Origin: Arthrobacter humicola
Lineage (GTDB): Bacteria; Actinomycetota; Actinomycetes; Actinomycetales; Micrococcaceae
Length of the DNA stretch: 64,000 nt
NCBI RefSeq assembly: GCF_022803015.1
Contig: NZ_JAFKON010000001.1
Location: forward strand, 868,001 to 932,000
Direction of reading: 5' to 3'
Of the stretch, positions 34,679-42,240 are shown one piece after another. Below the pieces are notes generated by a model, which was not told the origin of the DNA, made no database searches, and saw nothing but the letters and a program-made list of their open reading frames with translations. Made by a program: the position numbers and the translations under genes. Every line of letters starts with the position of its first letter. Within the stretch, counting starts at the first letter, position 1.

Positions 34679-35671
34679 GTGAGCGCCGCAATCAAGACAA
34701 CCGAGAAGCTGATCATCATCGGGTCCGGTCCCGCGGGGTACACCGCGGCGATCTACGCCGCCCGGGCCGGGCTCAAGCCGCTCGTCATCGCCGGTGCGGT
34801 CACTGCCGGGGGCGCTCTGATGAACACCACCGAGGTGGAAAACTTCCCCGGTTTCCCGGGCGGCATCCAGGGCCCCGAACTGATGGACGGCCTGCAGCAG
34901 CAGGCCGAAAAGTTTGGCGCGCAGGTGGTGTTCGACGACGTCACCGAGGTGCAGCTCGCCGGGCACCTGAAGTGTGTGGTCACCGCCGCCGGGGCGAGAC
35001 ATGAAGCGCCCGCCGTCATCCTCGCCACGGGCTCGGCGTATAAGGAACTGGGCCTGCCGGAGGAGAAGAAGTTCAGCGGCCACGGACTGTCCTGGTGCGC
35101 CACTTGCGACGGCTTCTTCTTCCGCGACCAGGACATCATCGTGGTCGGCGGCGGCGACTCGGCGATGGAGGAGGCCACGTTCCTGACCCGCTTCGGCAAA
35201 TCGGTGACCGTGGTGGTCCGCAAGGGCGAACTGCGCGCCTCCCGGATCATGGCCCAGCGGGCCAAGGACAACCCCAAGATCAGGTTCGCCTGGAACTCCG
35301 CCGTCACCGCGATCCACGGCAACGGCAAGGTCACCGGAGTGACCCTGACCGACACCCGCACCGGCGACACCCGGCAGCAGGCCGCCACGGGCATCTTCGT
35401 CGCGATCGGGCACGTGCCCCGGACCGAGCTTTTGGCCGGCCAGATAGACCTCGATGCCGACGGCTACATCCAGGTCGACTCCCCTACGACGGTCACCAAC
35501 CTGACTGGCGTCTTCGCCTGCGGCGACGCCGTGGACCACCGCTACCGCCAGGCCATCACCGCCGCCGGCACCGGCTGCGCCGCGGCCCTGGACGCCGAAC
35601 GCTTCCTGTCCGCGCTCGAGGACGCCGACAGCATCGCCACAGCGCTGGTCGAAGAACCGACGCACTCATAG
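34679..35671 (+). CDS. trxB: Thioredoxin reductase (FAD/NADPH)
   Basis: 330 aa, GTG start at 34679 with AAGGAG seven bases upstream. FAD-binding [21 protein letters not shown] at the N-terminus, redox-active Cys140-Ala-Thr-Cys143 in [15 protein letters not shown] motif [12 protein letters not shown], and the late [31 protein letters not shown]. It reduces thioredoxin in the cytoplasm. No thioredoxin gene follows, so this may be a second copy apart from the usual trxB-trxA pair near the origin (inference). The downstream gene is convergent. Confidence 0.94.
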   Translation: MSAAIKTTEKLIIIGSGPAGYTAAIYAARAGLKPLVIAGAVTAGGALMNTTEVENFPGFPGGIQGPELMDGLQQQAEKFGAQVVFDDVTEVQLAGHLKCVVTAAGARHEAPAVILATGSAYKELGLPEEKKFSGHGLSWCATCDGFFFRDQDIIVVGGGDSAMEEATFLTRFGKSVTVVVRKGELRASRIMAQRAKDNPKIRFAWNSAVTAIHGNGKVTGVTLTDTRTGDTRQQAATGIFVAIGHVPRTELLAGQIDLDADGYIQVDSPTTVTNLTGVFACGDAVDHRYRQAITAAGTGCAAALDAERFLSALEDADSIATALVEEPTHS

Positions 35672-35745
35672 GCGAGCCTTGAAGCGGCCCTTCCCGACGG
35701 CACTCCCGGCGTCGGCACTTCCGTCGTCGGCAGGCCCCGCGGCAC

Positions 35746-36876
35746 TTACGGGTCGGGCACTGCGCTGTCTGTTGCGGAAACTGGCCGATTCGCAGGCTCA
35801 GCCGGCGATGGCAGCGGCCGGGCCGGCAGGTTCGCCTCAAGCTGGTCGGCATCGACGGCTGCGAGGTTACGGATCAGGATGATGAGCCAGGCGAAGATCA
35901 GCGACGCGGCGATCAGCTCCACCGCGGTCAGGTTGTAGTAGCCCACCGGGAACCACAGCACCGCGGCGGCGACGATGACCGCCAGGAATAGCCAGCCAAG
36001 CGCAGCGAAGGTGGCCGAGACGGACGGAACCAGCGTGCGGATGCGGACAATAAGGGACGCGAAGACCACCACCATGCCGGACGCGACCAGGGTGTGGAGC
36101 CCGAAGCGCTCATCGACGGGGAACAATCCCACGCAGGCGAGGAAGACGCCGATCAGGGCGATCCCGCCTTCGAGCAGCCTCACCCGATGCAGCGCGGACG
36201 GGGACTTCGCGGTCGCCGCGAGGGTCGCCGTCGCATATCCCGCCAGCGTGGAGATGACCACGCCGGCGACGATCAGGGTGAAGTTGAACGCCACTCCGGA
36301 GACGTCGGAGCTCATGCCGAGGGCACTGAGGTTCTCCTGCCACCACAGTGGATCCTGTGCGGTGAGCATGCTCGTGAGCAGGCCGGTGACCAGGAAGCCG
36401 GCGAGGAGGGCCGCGAGCCGGTAGGCGGTCATGCTGAGCGCGGACAGGTAGGCGATATAGGCGCTGATGGCTCCTGTGGTCCCGACCAGGACAGCGGCCG
36501 CGAACGGGTAGACGACCGCACCGATGAACGCCTGCTGGAACAGCGAAAAGAGCGCCAGCCAGCCGAGCAGGAAGATGCAGGCGTGCGCCAGCGCGAGTGC
36601 GGCGATATCGATGGACGTGCGGATCCGGCCTCCCCCGCGGGCCTCCGGTGCCACAGCCGGACGACGTTGCAGGCAACCGGCCACCACCGCCCCGGCGCCC
36701 AACACTGCCGTGCCGATCGAGGCAATGTCACCGACTGAACCCCGTCCGGACAACGGGACGGGTTCCCGCCCGATCAGCAGAAAAGCGATGCCGCCCAGGA
36801 CGAGGAAGGCGGCGCTGCCGACGAAGAGCGCCCGCGCCTCTGACGTGACGGCTGCTGGCTTGTTCGGGTCTACCAT
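35746..36876 (-). CDS. Polytopic membrane protein (DUF998-like), function unknown
   Basis: 376 aa. Nine or so hydrophobic segments are spread along the chain, with the segment WQENLSALGMSSDVSGVAFNFTLIVAGVVIST resembling the short conserved motif of DUF998 proteins (x-S-x-LG...FN). N- and C-terminal ends are Pro/Ala-rich and cytoplasmic. ATG 36876 is chosen, with a GTG one codon earlier. Ribosome site weak (GAAGTGAG). No known activity. It is convergent with trxB, with a 74-base spacer rich in GTCGGCA repeats. Confidence 0.72.
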   Translation of the reverse strand: MVDPNKPAAVTSEARALFVGSAAFLVLGGIAFLLIGREPVPLSGRGSVGDIASIGTAVLGAGAVVAGCLQRRPAVAPEARGGGRIRTSIDIAALALAHACIFLLGWLALFSLFQQAFIGAVVYPFAAAVLVGTTGAISAYIAYLSALSMTAYRLAALLAGFLVTGLLTSMLTAQDPLWWQENLSALGMSSDVSGVAFNFTLIVAGVVISTLAGYATATLAATAKSPSALHRVRLLEGGIALIGVFLACVGLFPVDERFGLHTLVASGMVVVFASLIVRIRTLVPSVSATFAALGWLFLAVIVAAAVLWFPVGYYNLTAVELIAASLIFAWLIILIRNLAAVDADQLEANLPARPLPSPAEPANRPVSATDSAVPDP

Positions 36877-37125
36877 CACTCACTTCGATTCGCTGGCGTT
36901 AACGGCTCGTGCAGTTCCGCCGTCAGCGTCAGCCCCTTGTGCTCCAGCAATCTTTCGCATCCCGGGCGCTCGCACACCGGCGGTACTCCAACGCTATGGC
37001 CGCGGCGGCCCGGGGCCGTCCCCCGGAACGGATGAACCCGCCCCGCCGGCCTCAGGTTTGTTGGCGCGGTGCTGGCCCGCTGTTGGGCCGCCGTCGGTGG
37101 ACGGAACGCACGGCCGGCGCGTGCG

Positions 37126-37632
37126 TCACTGACCCGCGTGCGGAACGACCAGTACTGGCCTGCCCTGCAGACGGGTCAGGGAAACGCTGACCGAGCCCTC
37201 CAGGAGCCGGCCCATCTGGGCAATCCGCCCAGGCCGCTGCCCGCCGACAATCAGCGCAGCCGCGTCCGCGTTCTGCGCCAGCCGGTCCAGGGCGTGGGCA
37301 ACTTCGCCGTTCAGCACCCGGAAGGACCATGCCCCGCCGGGAGGACCGAGAATGCCCTCAAGGCAGCTGAGCAGCTGTGAGGCCGGGTATTCGGCTTCGA
37401 CATTCGGGGCAGGATCAAGTGAGGTGCCATCCAGGACTCCGGCGGGCTCCCACTCGGTGAGGTAGCTCGCCGGGTCCACGAACGCGCAAATCAGGTGCAC
37501 TCCCATGATCGCGGCGAGCCCGGCGGCGGCCCGTACCAGGCGCTCGTCGAATTCCCACGGCACACCGAGAACCAGCGGGCCGTCCGACCATTCACCGGCC
37601 CCGGCCTGCTGAAAATCACCGGGAGTTTCCAT
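37126..37632 (-). CDS. Universal stress protein (UspA family)
   Basis: 168 aa with one Usp fold: N-terminal PLVLGVPWEFDERLVRAAAGLAAIMGVHLICAFVDP and C-terminal ALIVGGQRPGRIAQMGRLLEGSVSVSLTRLQGRPVLVVP. The G-x2-G-x9-G-S pattern is close to the ATP-binding type, with ordering altered (GGQRPGRIAQMGRLLEGSVS). It is divergent in sequence from the other Usp at 22.1 kb, so not a recent copy. ATG 37632 has AGGACCC directly upstream. Cytoplasmic, probably stress-related. No operon partner. Confidence 0.85.
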   Translation of the reverse strand: METPGDFQQAGAGEWSDGPLVLGVPWEFDERLVRAAAGLAAIMGVHLICAFVDPASYLTEWEPAGVLDGTSLDPAPNVEAEYPASQLLSCLEGILGPPGGAWSFRVLNGEVAHALDRLAQNADAAALIVGGQRPGRIAQMGRLLEGSVSVSLTRLQGRPVLVVPHAGQ

Positions 37633-37756
37633 GGGTCCTGTCAGTCGAGGCGCGCACCCGCAGGGTGTCTATGCCCTGCGGGCGCAGCGGGAATCCACGC
37701 CTTCATTATGCCCACTCCCGGCCTCCCGGTCTCGCTGCCTCCTTGGGCAGTGCGGA

Positions 37757-38614
37757 TTAGCTCGCGGCCGCCGACGTCAGAGCCTGCAACAGCGGCGTCG
37801 TCGGCCGACCGATCAGCCGGGACAGCTCGCCAGTGACGGTGGCCAGCAGGCCCGCCTCGGTGTCCGCGTCCAGGGCGGCGAGGAATCCCGCGGTGCCCGT
37901 GTCGAGGCCGGCCGCGGTCAGGACCTCAACCAGTTCCGGGGCGGAGACGGGCTGGTAGACAACTTCCCGGCCCGTGATCCGGGTGATCGCCGTCGCCAGT
38001 TCCTTGAAGTCCCAGGCGTAGTCGCCGGAGAGTTCGTACGTGCGGCCCTCGTGCCCGGTGGAGCTGAGCACCGCCGCGGCCGCCGCGGCGTAGTCAGCCC
38101 GCGTCGCGCTGGCCACCCGGCCGTCACCGGCAGCGGCCACGACGGCGCCCGTCTGCTTGGCCGTTGCCACGGTCTGGGCGTAGTTTTCGGTGTACCAGCC
38201 GTTGCGCAGGATGGTGTTGTCGAGTCCCGACGCGCGGATGAGCTCCTCTGTTGCCTTGTGCTCGGGCGCCAGGATCAGTTCGGTGGTGTCCGCGGCCAGG
38301 ACGGATGTGTAGGCGATGAACCCGACGCCGGCGGCCCTGGCCGCGTCGATGACGTTGCCGTGCTGCGCCACCCGGGAACCCACCTCGCTTCCGGAGACCA
38401 GCAGGAGCCTGTCAACTCCCGTGAGCGCGGCCTCGAGAGCCGCGGGATCGGAGTAGTCCGCGACGCGCACCTGGACGCCACGTGCACCCAGCTCCGCGGC
38501 TTTCGCGGCGTCGCGCACGATGGCCACCAGCGAATCCGGTTCCTGGCTGGTGAGCAGTTCATCGAGGACCAGTCTGCCCAGCTGTCCTGTCGCACCCGTT
38601 ACTGCAATCGTCAT
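37757..38614 (-). CDS. NAD(P)H-binding SDR, QorB/NmrA-like quinone reductase
   Basis: 285 aa from ATG 38614 (GAGGAG upstream). Rossmann motif VTGATGQLGRLVLDELL at the N-terminus (GxxGxxG), then DRLLLVSGSEVGSRVAQHGNVIDAARAAGVGFIAYTSVLAAD, typical of QorB-type NAD(P)H:quinone oxidoreductases and NmrA-like proteins. YTENYAQTVATAKQTGAVV fits the QorB group. It likely reduces quinones with NADPH in the cytoplasm, giving protection against quinone stress. The upstream spacer carries a 9-bp inverted repeat that may be its operator or the terminator of the preceding gene. Confidence 0.88.
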   Translation of the reverse strand: MTIAVTGATGQLGRLVLDELLTSQEPDSLVAIVRDAAKAAELGARGVQVRVADYSDPAALEAALTGVDRLLLVSGSEVGSRVAQHGNVIDAARAAGVGFIAYTSVLAADTTELILAPEHKATEELIRASGLDNTILRNGWYTENYAQTVATAKQTGAVVAAAGDGRVASATRADYAAAAAAVLSSTGHEGRTYELSGDYAWDFKELATAITRITGREVVYQPVSAPELVEVLTAAGLDTGTAGFLAALDADTEAGLLATVTGELSRLIGRPTTPLLQALTSAAAS

Positions 38615-38684
38615 GTTGCACTCCTCATCAGTGGTCAAGCCACGTCACGTTCTGGTTCGCCGGCGATCCGGCGCTGGCGGGCAT

Positions 38685-38704
38685 AACCGGACCCTGGTCC
38701 GGTT
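38685..38704. promoter_or_regulatory. 20-base near-palindrome between dioxygenase and QorB-like genes
   Basis: AACCGGACC-CT-GGTCCGGTT, 9-bp perfect arms. It lies 70 bases before the QorB-like start and 28 bases after the dioxygenase stop, so it may be an operator or a tight terminator hairpin without a T-run. Confidence 0.5.
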
Positions 38705-38731
38705 CATTCCCCGTGTTACGTTGTGCGACTG

Positions 38732-39529
38732 CTACGTCAGGGTCCACGACCGCTTGGACAACCCGAACCAGAACCCGTCGATTGCTGTCCTGGCGTGGAT
38801 GTCTCCCGAGCCGTACGCAGCCCCGAGGGCAACATAGAGCGGAGCCCAGTGCTCGCTGCGGGGGTGCGCTTCCCGGGCGGCGGGCGCCTTGTTCAGGAAG
38901 TCGAGGATGGAGTCGACATCGCCGCGGGCCATGGCCTCCTCGGCCCAGTGGTCGAATTCGCTGGAGGCCGCGGGAGGGGCGGAGTCCGGTCCCCCGGCGG
39001 GATTGAACCAGCGCAGGTTGTGCGTCGTGAATCCCGATCCGACAATCAGCGTGCCCCGCTCCCGCAAGGGCCCCAGCGACATGCCGAGGTCGAACAACCC
39101 CTGCGGATCAAGCGTCGGCATGGACATCTGCACGACCGGCACGTCGGCGTCGGGGTACATCTCCTTCAGCGGAACGTAGGCGCCATGGTCCAGCCCGCGG
39201 CTTTCATCGCGCTCCACGTGGTGGCCGTGGCCGGCGACGAGCTTCTCGACTTCGGCAGCCAACTCGGGTGCCTGCGGGGCGTCATAGGCCACCTCGTAGT
39301 ACTTCTGCGGGAAGCCGCCGAAGTCGTAGACCAGGCCCGGATCCCGCCCGGTTGCACTGAGCGTCACGGGGGCGTTTTCCCAGTGGGCGGAGACCATGAG
39401 GATGTCCCGGGGCTTGCCGAAGGTGCCGGACCAGTCGTGGAGTTCGCGGGTCCACGTGGAGTCGTCGGCCAGCGGCGGTGCGCCATGGCTGAGGAAGAGA
39501 ACCGGGGGGCGGTCAGTGGTCTGAGTCAT
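38732..39529 (-). CDS. DODA-type (LigB-like) extradiol dioxygenase
   Basis: 265 aa, normal for class III single-domain enzymes of the YgiD group (zinc- or iron-dependent, DOPA-4,5-dioxygenase-like). Visible: PVLFLSHGAPPLADD (metal His), DILMVSAHWEN (His), SRGLDHGAYVPLKEMYP (His) and GSGFTTHNLRWF (His). It opens catechol-type rings. Natural substrates of the bacterial group are poorly defined. The leader contains the palindrome TTGAAGCTTCAA 24 bases upstream of ATG 39529, shared in form with the ribA promoter region, so the two units are probably regulated together. Confidence 0.9.
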   Translation of the reverse strand: MTQTTDRPPVLFLSHGAPPLADDSTWTRELHDWSGTFGKPRDILMVSAHWENAPVTLSATGRDPGLVYDFGGFPQKYYEVAYDAPQAPELAAEVEKLVAGHGHHVERDESRGLDHGAYVPLKEMYPDADVPVVQMSMPTLDPQGLFDLGMSLGPLRERGTLIVGSGFTTHNLRWFNPAGGPDSAPPAASSEFDHWAEEAMARGDVDSILDFLNKAPAAREAHPRSEHWAPLYVALGAAYGSGDIHARTAIDGFWFGLSKRSWTLT

Positions 39530-39552
39530 GGGATCATCCTAATCCATTTTGA

Positions 39553-39564
39553 TTGAAGCTTCAA
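39553..39564. promoter_or_regulatory. Putative operator TTGAAGCTTCAA
   Basis: Perfect 12-bp palindrome just upstream of the dioxygenase gene. The pattern TTGAA-N2-TT(C/A)AA recurs at the ribA promoter (41327-41342). MarR- or TetR-type sites often look like this; no such regulator lies in the window. Confidence 0.55.
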
Positions 39565-39572
39565 GCTTCCAG

Positions 39573-40361
39573 CTAGAACGAGGGCACACTGAACCCAAGA
39601 TTCAGGAGGCCCCGGCCCGCCTGCTCGAGAACCGGATCCCTCGTCAGCGCCGCATGGTTCATCAGGACATTGACGTCGCGCTGGATCCGCTGGAGCGGAT
39701 GCGACAGCCGGTGCACACTCCCGCCGGATCCCAGCATGATCACCCGAACCGCCTCGGCCGACGCCTCGCCGCTCAGGGCGAGGGACAGCCGGTACTGCCC
39801 GCGGTCCGGCTCCGTCGTGGTCGAAGGCCCGCGCGCATGGGCGGCAGAGACCACCCGGACCGCCTCCTGCCAGTGCAGCCGCGCGGTGGCCTCCAGCCCG
39901 AAGGCGTGCGCATACCGGACTTGCGCGAGCGGGGAGTCCGCCTGGCGGTTCTCCACGGCGTGCTTGACCTTCCGGACCATGATCAGCTCGCGGAACAGGT
40001 CGAGCGCGTATTCGGCAGACCCCAGGGCAGCGGCCGGGGCCACCATGTTCAGCAGCGCGCCCATGGGGGTGTGGATCAGCGGATCCGCATGGAGCAGGCT
40101 CCCCGGATTGGTTTCCGCGCCCAGGAGTTCCCAGTCCAGAGTCCGATGCTCCGGGACGAACAGGTCGCCCGCCCGAATGTCGTTGCTCCCGGTACCCCGC
40201 AGGCCGGCCGTCTGCCACACGTCGAGGAGCTCGACGTCGGCCAGCGGCACCAGGCACTGCAGGCGCACGTCGCCGTGCTGCGCGGCGAGCAGCGCCCACC
40301 GGGCATGCATGACCCCGGAGGCAAAGGTCCACCGGCCCGAGATGGAGTAGCCTCCGGGCAC
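39573..40361 (-). pseudogene. C-terminal part of an acyl-CoA-dehydrogenase-type flavoprotein, out of frame with RibA
   Basis: 262 codons. VPGGYSISGRWTFASGVMHARWALLAA and LPLADVELLDVWQTAGLRGTGSND are typical of the middle of acyl-CoA dehydrogenase-like flavin monooxygenases (HsaA/HpaB-related group, about 385 aa). The last 200 residues look intact to the end. The family's first 120 residues are missing here. About 30 of them (ARVQGLVPGLRERAAETEELRK) are encoded at the end of the RibA frame just upstream, in another frame. About 90 residues are therefore lost and the frame is shifted at 40361. GAGGAG eight bases before GTG 40361 could allow restart. An assembly error is possible. Confidence 0.72.
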
Positions 40362-41227
40362 TTTCGGAGCTCCTCGGTTTCCGCGGCCCGCTCGCGCAGG
40401 CCGGGCACGAGCCCCTGGACCCGGGCGAGCATGTCGTCATGGGTCGGGACGGCCGCCGCCCCGGCCCGGGACGCAGCCCCGACGTCGCCAGGGGCAGCGC
40501 CGGGGGCACCGCCAGGGGCAGCGCCGGGCGCACCGGCGACGGGTCCGGCGTCGGACGGGAGCACGAGCGTGTGGCCGGTATGGTCGCGTTTTGCGGCCAG
40601 GTACCGAAGATTGGCCGCCGAGGCATGGACGCCGGTGGCGACCTGCCCGGACACTTCGAGGCCGAGGCCGGTCAGCTGGGCTGCATTGTCCGGGTTGTTG
40701 CTGAGCAGCCGCAGCGTGCTGGCACTCATTGCCTCCAGCATCTGGGCCGCCGCCGTGTAGTCCCGCTCGTCTTCGCCGTGGCCCAGGGCCAGATTCGCGG
40801 CGTAGGTGTCAAGGCCGCCATCCTGCAGTGCGTAGGCGTCAAGCTTCGAATACAGGCCGATGCCGCGGCCTTCCTGGCGGAGGTAGAGCAGGAAGCCTCC
40901 CTCGGCGGCAATCCGCTCCACGGCCTCCCGCAGCTGCGGGCCACAATTGCACCTCTGGCTCCCGAATACGTCCCCGGTAAGGCACTCGCTGTGCTGCCGC
41001 ACCAGCGGTCCGGCACCGCCTTGCGCCGCGCCCTGCAGTGCAGCCTCCCACTCGCCGAGGGCCAGCAGCAGGTGCTCCTTGCCGTCGGTGAGCCCGCTGA
41101 AGCTCAGCACGTCGGCAACGGCTTCGAACCCGTCGGGGAAGCGCAGCGGCACGACGACGCGGCTGCGCACGGCGGCCGAAGGTGCTGCGGCCCTCGGCGT
41201 TGCAGTGGTTTCTGGCGCAAGGGTCAT
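40076..41227 (-). CDS. ribA: GTP cyclohydrolase II (RibA) with frame-shifted flavoprotein fusion tail
   Basis: Residues 1-225 are a complete RibA: zinc ligands Cys82, Cys93 and Cys95 in ECLTGDVFGSQRCNC, then LRQEGRGIGLYSKLDAYALQD and LLSNNPDNAAQLTGLGLEV. RibA opens GTP, the first step of riboflavin synthesis. Residues 226-257 are a Gly/Ala/Pro repeat linker, and 258-289 match the N-terminus of an acyl-CoA-dehydrogenase-like monooxygenase. From codon 290 (40360) the reading frame is wrong: 94 junk residues to the stop, while the flavoprotein continues in another frame. The original gene may have been an in-frame RibA-monooxygenase fusion. Promoter TTGCAT/TATAAC lies at 41341-41369. Confidence 0.85.
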   Translation of the reverse strand: MTLAPETTATPRAAAPSAAVRSRVVVPLRFPDGFEAVADVLSFSGLTDGKEHLLLALGEWEAALQGAAQGGAGPLVRQHSECLTGDVFGSQRCNCGPQLREAVERIAAEGGFLLYLRQEGRGIGLYSKLDAYALQDGGLDTYAANLALGHGEDERDYTAAAQMLEAMSASTLRLLSNNPDNAAQLTGLGLEVSGQVATGVHASAANLRYLAAKRDHTGHTLVLPSDAGPVAGAPGAAPGGAPGAAPGDVGAASRAGAAAVPTHDDMLARVQGLVPGLRERAAETEELRKCPEATPSRAGGPLPPGSCMPGGRCSPRSTATCACSAWCRWPTSSSSTCGRRPACGVPGATTFGRATCSSRSIGLWTGNSWARKPIRGACSMRIR

Positions 41228-41326
41228 CTCGGGTCCTCAGGTATGGGGCAGCAGGTGCTGACGTCGGCGGGGGCGGAGCCGTCAAGCCAGTCGGCTTCGA
41301 GCGGCACAGCCTTTCCGGCCAAGTTT

Positions 41327-41369
41327 ACTTGAACCTTAAAGTTATAGGCCCGGGTGGCCGGTGATGCAA
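41327..41369 (-). promoter_or_regulatory. ribA promoter with overlapping operator
   Basis: On the minus strand: TTGCAT (41369-41364), 17-base spacer, TATAAC (41346-41341), then the imperfect palindrome ACTTTAAGGTTCAAGT (41342-41327) exactly where transcription should start. A repressor here would block initiation. The core TTGAA-N2-TT(A/C)AA is shared with the dioxygenase leader. Confidence 0.66.
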
Positions 41370-41452
41370 GCGATGACCCCGCATGACGGCCGGGCGGGCG
41401 CGTCGGCGCGCACCGGCCCGGATAGGCAACCAGCCGGTGCCATCATGAGGGC

Positions 41453-41791
41453 GTGACTATCCCGAAAACCATCCTGCTGTTCGTCCTCGCCGCCGTTGCC
41501 GAAATAGGTGGGGCCTGGCTCGTCTGGCAGTCCGTCCGTGAGGGCCGGGCCTGGTGGTGGGCCGGGCTGGGTGTCGTGGCGCTGGGCATCTACGGCTTTG
41601 CCGCGACGTTGCAGCCGGACGCACACTTCGGGCGTATCCTCGCCGCGTACGGCGGCGTGTTCGTGGCCGGTTCACTGGCCTGGGGCATGATCTTCGACGG
41701 CTTCCGGCCCGACCGGTGGGACGTCCTGGGTTCGGTGATCTGCCTGTTCGGGGTCGCCGTCATCATGTTCGCGCCCCGCGAGGCGGGATGA
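41453..41791 (+). CDS. YnfA/UPF0060 family small membrane protein
   Basis: 112 aa, four membrane helices, the whole length typical of the family. [90 protein letters not shown] carries its conserved Glu and the YGG(V/I)F motif. YnfA relatives are distantly SMR-like and have been linked to multidrug efflux in enterobacteria. GTG 41453 lies six bases after CATCAT, suggesting a leaderless or nearly leaderless transcript. Its stop overlaps a possible earlier start (ATGA at 41788) of the PIN-domain gene. Confidence 0.9.
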   Translation: MTIPKTILLFVLAAVAEIGGAWLVWQSVREGRAWWWAGLGVVALGIYGFAATLQPDAHFGRILAAYGGVFVAGSLAWGMIFDGFRPDRWDVLGSVICLFGVAVIMFAPREAG

Positions 41792-41823
41792 CCGCCGCTG
41801 TACCCAGGAAGGATCCAGTAACC

Positions 41824-42228
41824 ATGACCCGATTCGTGATTGGCCCGGACGTTGCCCTTCATCTTGCCCTCGAAAGGCCGGCGGTTTCAGACGATCACCA
41901 GCTGGTGGCGCCGACGCTCCTCCGCTCGCAGGTGCTCTCGCTCCTGTACCAGTCAGTCCGGCGCGGCGACGTGACGCGGGCCGATGCCAATCGTCAGCTC
42001 GACTACATCCGGGGCCTTCGCATCCGGCTCCTCGGCGACCGCGTCCTGCAACGCACCGCGTGGAGCCTCGCCGAGGAACTTGGCTTGGATGACACCCTCG
42101 ACGCCGAATACGTGGCCCTGGCCCGGCTTCAGGCAGACGCCTTTGTGACGCTCAACGCCGGGCTCGCCCGCTCCGTGCAGGGCCTCGTGACGCTCGCGGC
42201 ACCTGAGGCGCTGCTCACGCCGGCGTAG
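41824..42228 (+). CDS. PIN-domain protein (VapC-like), no antitoxin visible
   Basis: 134 aa from ATG 41824 (AGGAAGG upstream). An ATG at 41788, overlapping the YnfA stop, would add 12 residues. MTRFVIGPDVALHLALER, LLRSQVLSLLYQSVRRGDVT and LDAEYVALARLQADAFVTLN match the VapC-type PIN ribonuclease pattern. However the first acidic residue is Asp9 in IGPDVAL, and the last acid of the usual (T/S)xD is replaced near ALQADAFVTLNAGLA, so nuclease activity is uncertain. No antitoxin gene (short DNA-binding ORF) lies up- or downstream. It is coupled to YnfA instead. Confidence 0.8.
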   Translation: MTRFVIGPDVALHLALERPAVSDDHQLVAPTLLRSQVLSLLYQSVRRGDVTRADANRQLDYIRGLRIRLLGDRVLQRTAWSLAEELGLDDTLDAEYVALARLQADAFVTLNAGLARSVQGLVTLAAPEALLTPA

Positions 42229-42240
42229 CGCGGCGGCGGC

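Noticed and set aside
39526..40626. 366-codon minus-strand frame across the flavoprotein remnant
   Set aside because: Arg/Pro/Gly-rich and out of frame with both RibA and the flavoprotein; no domain recognised.
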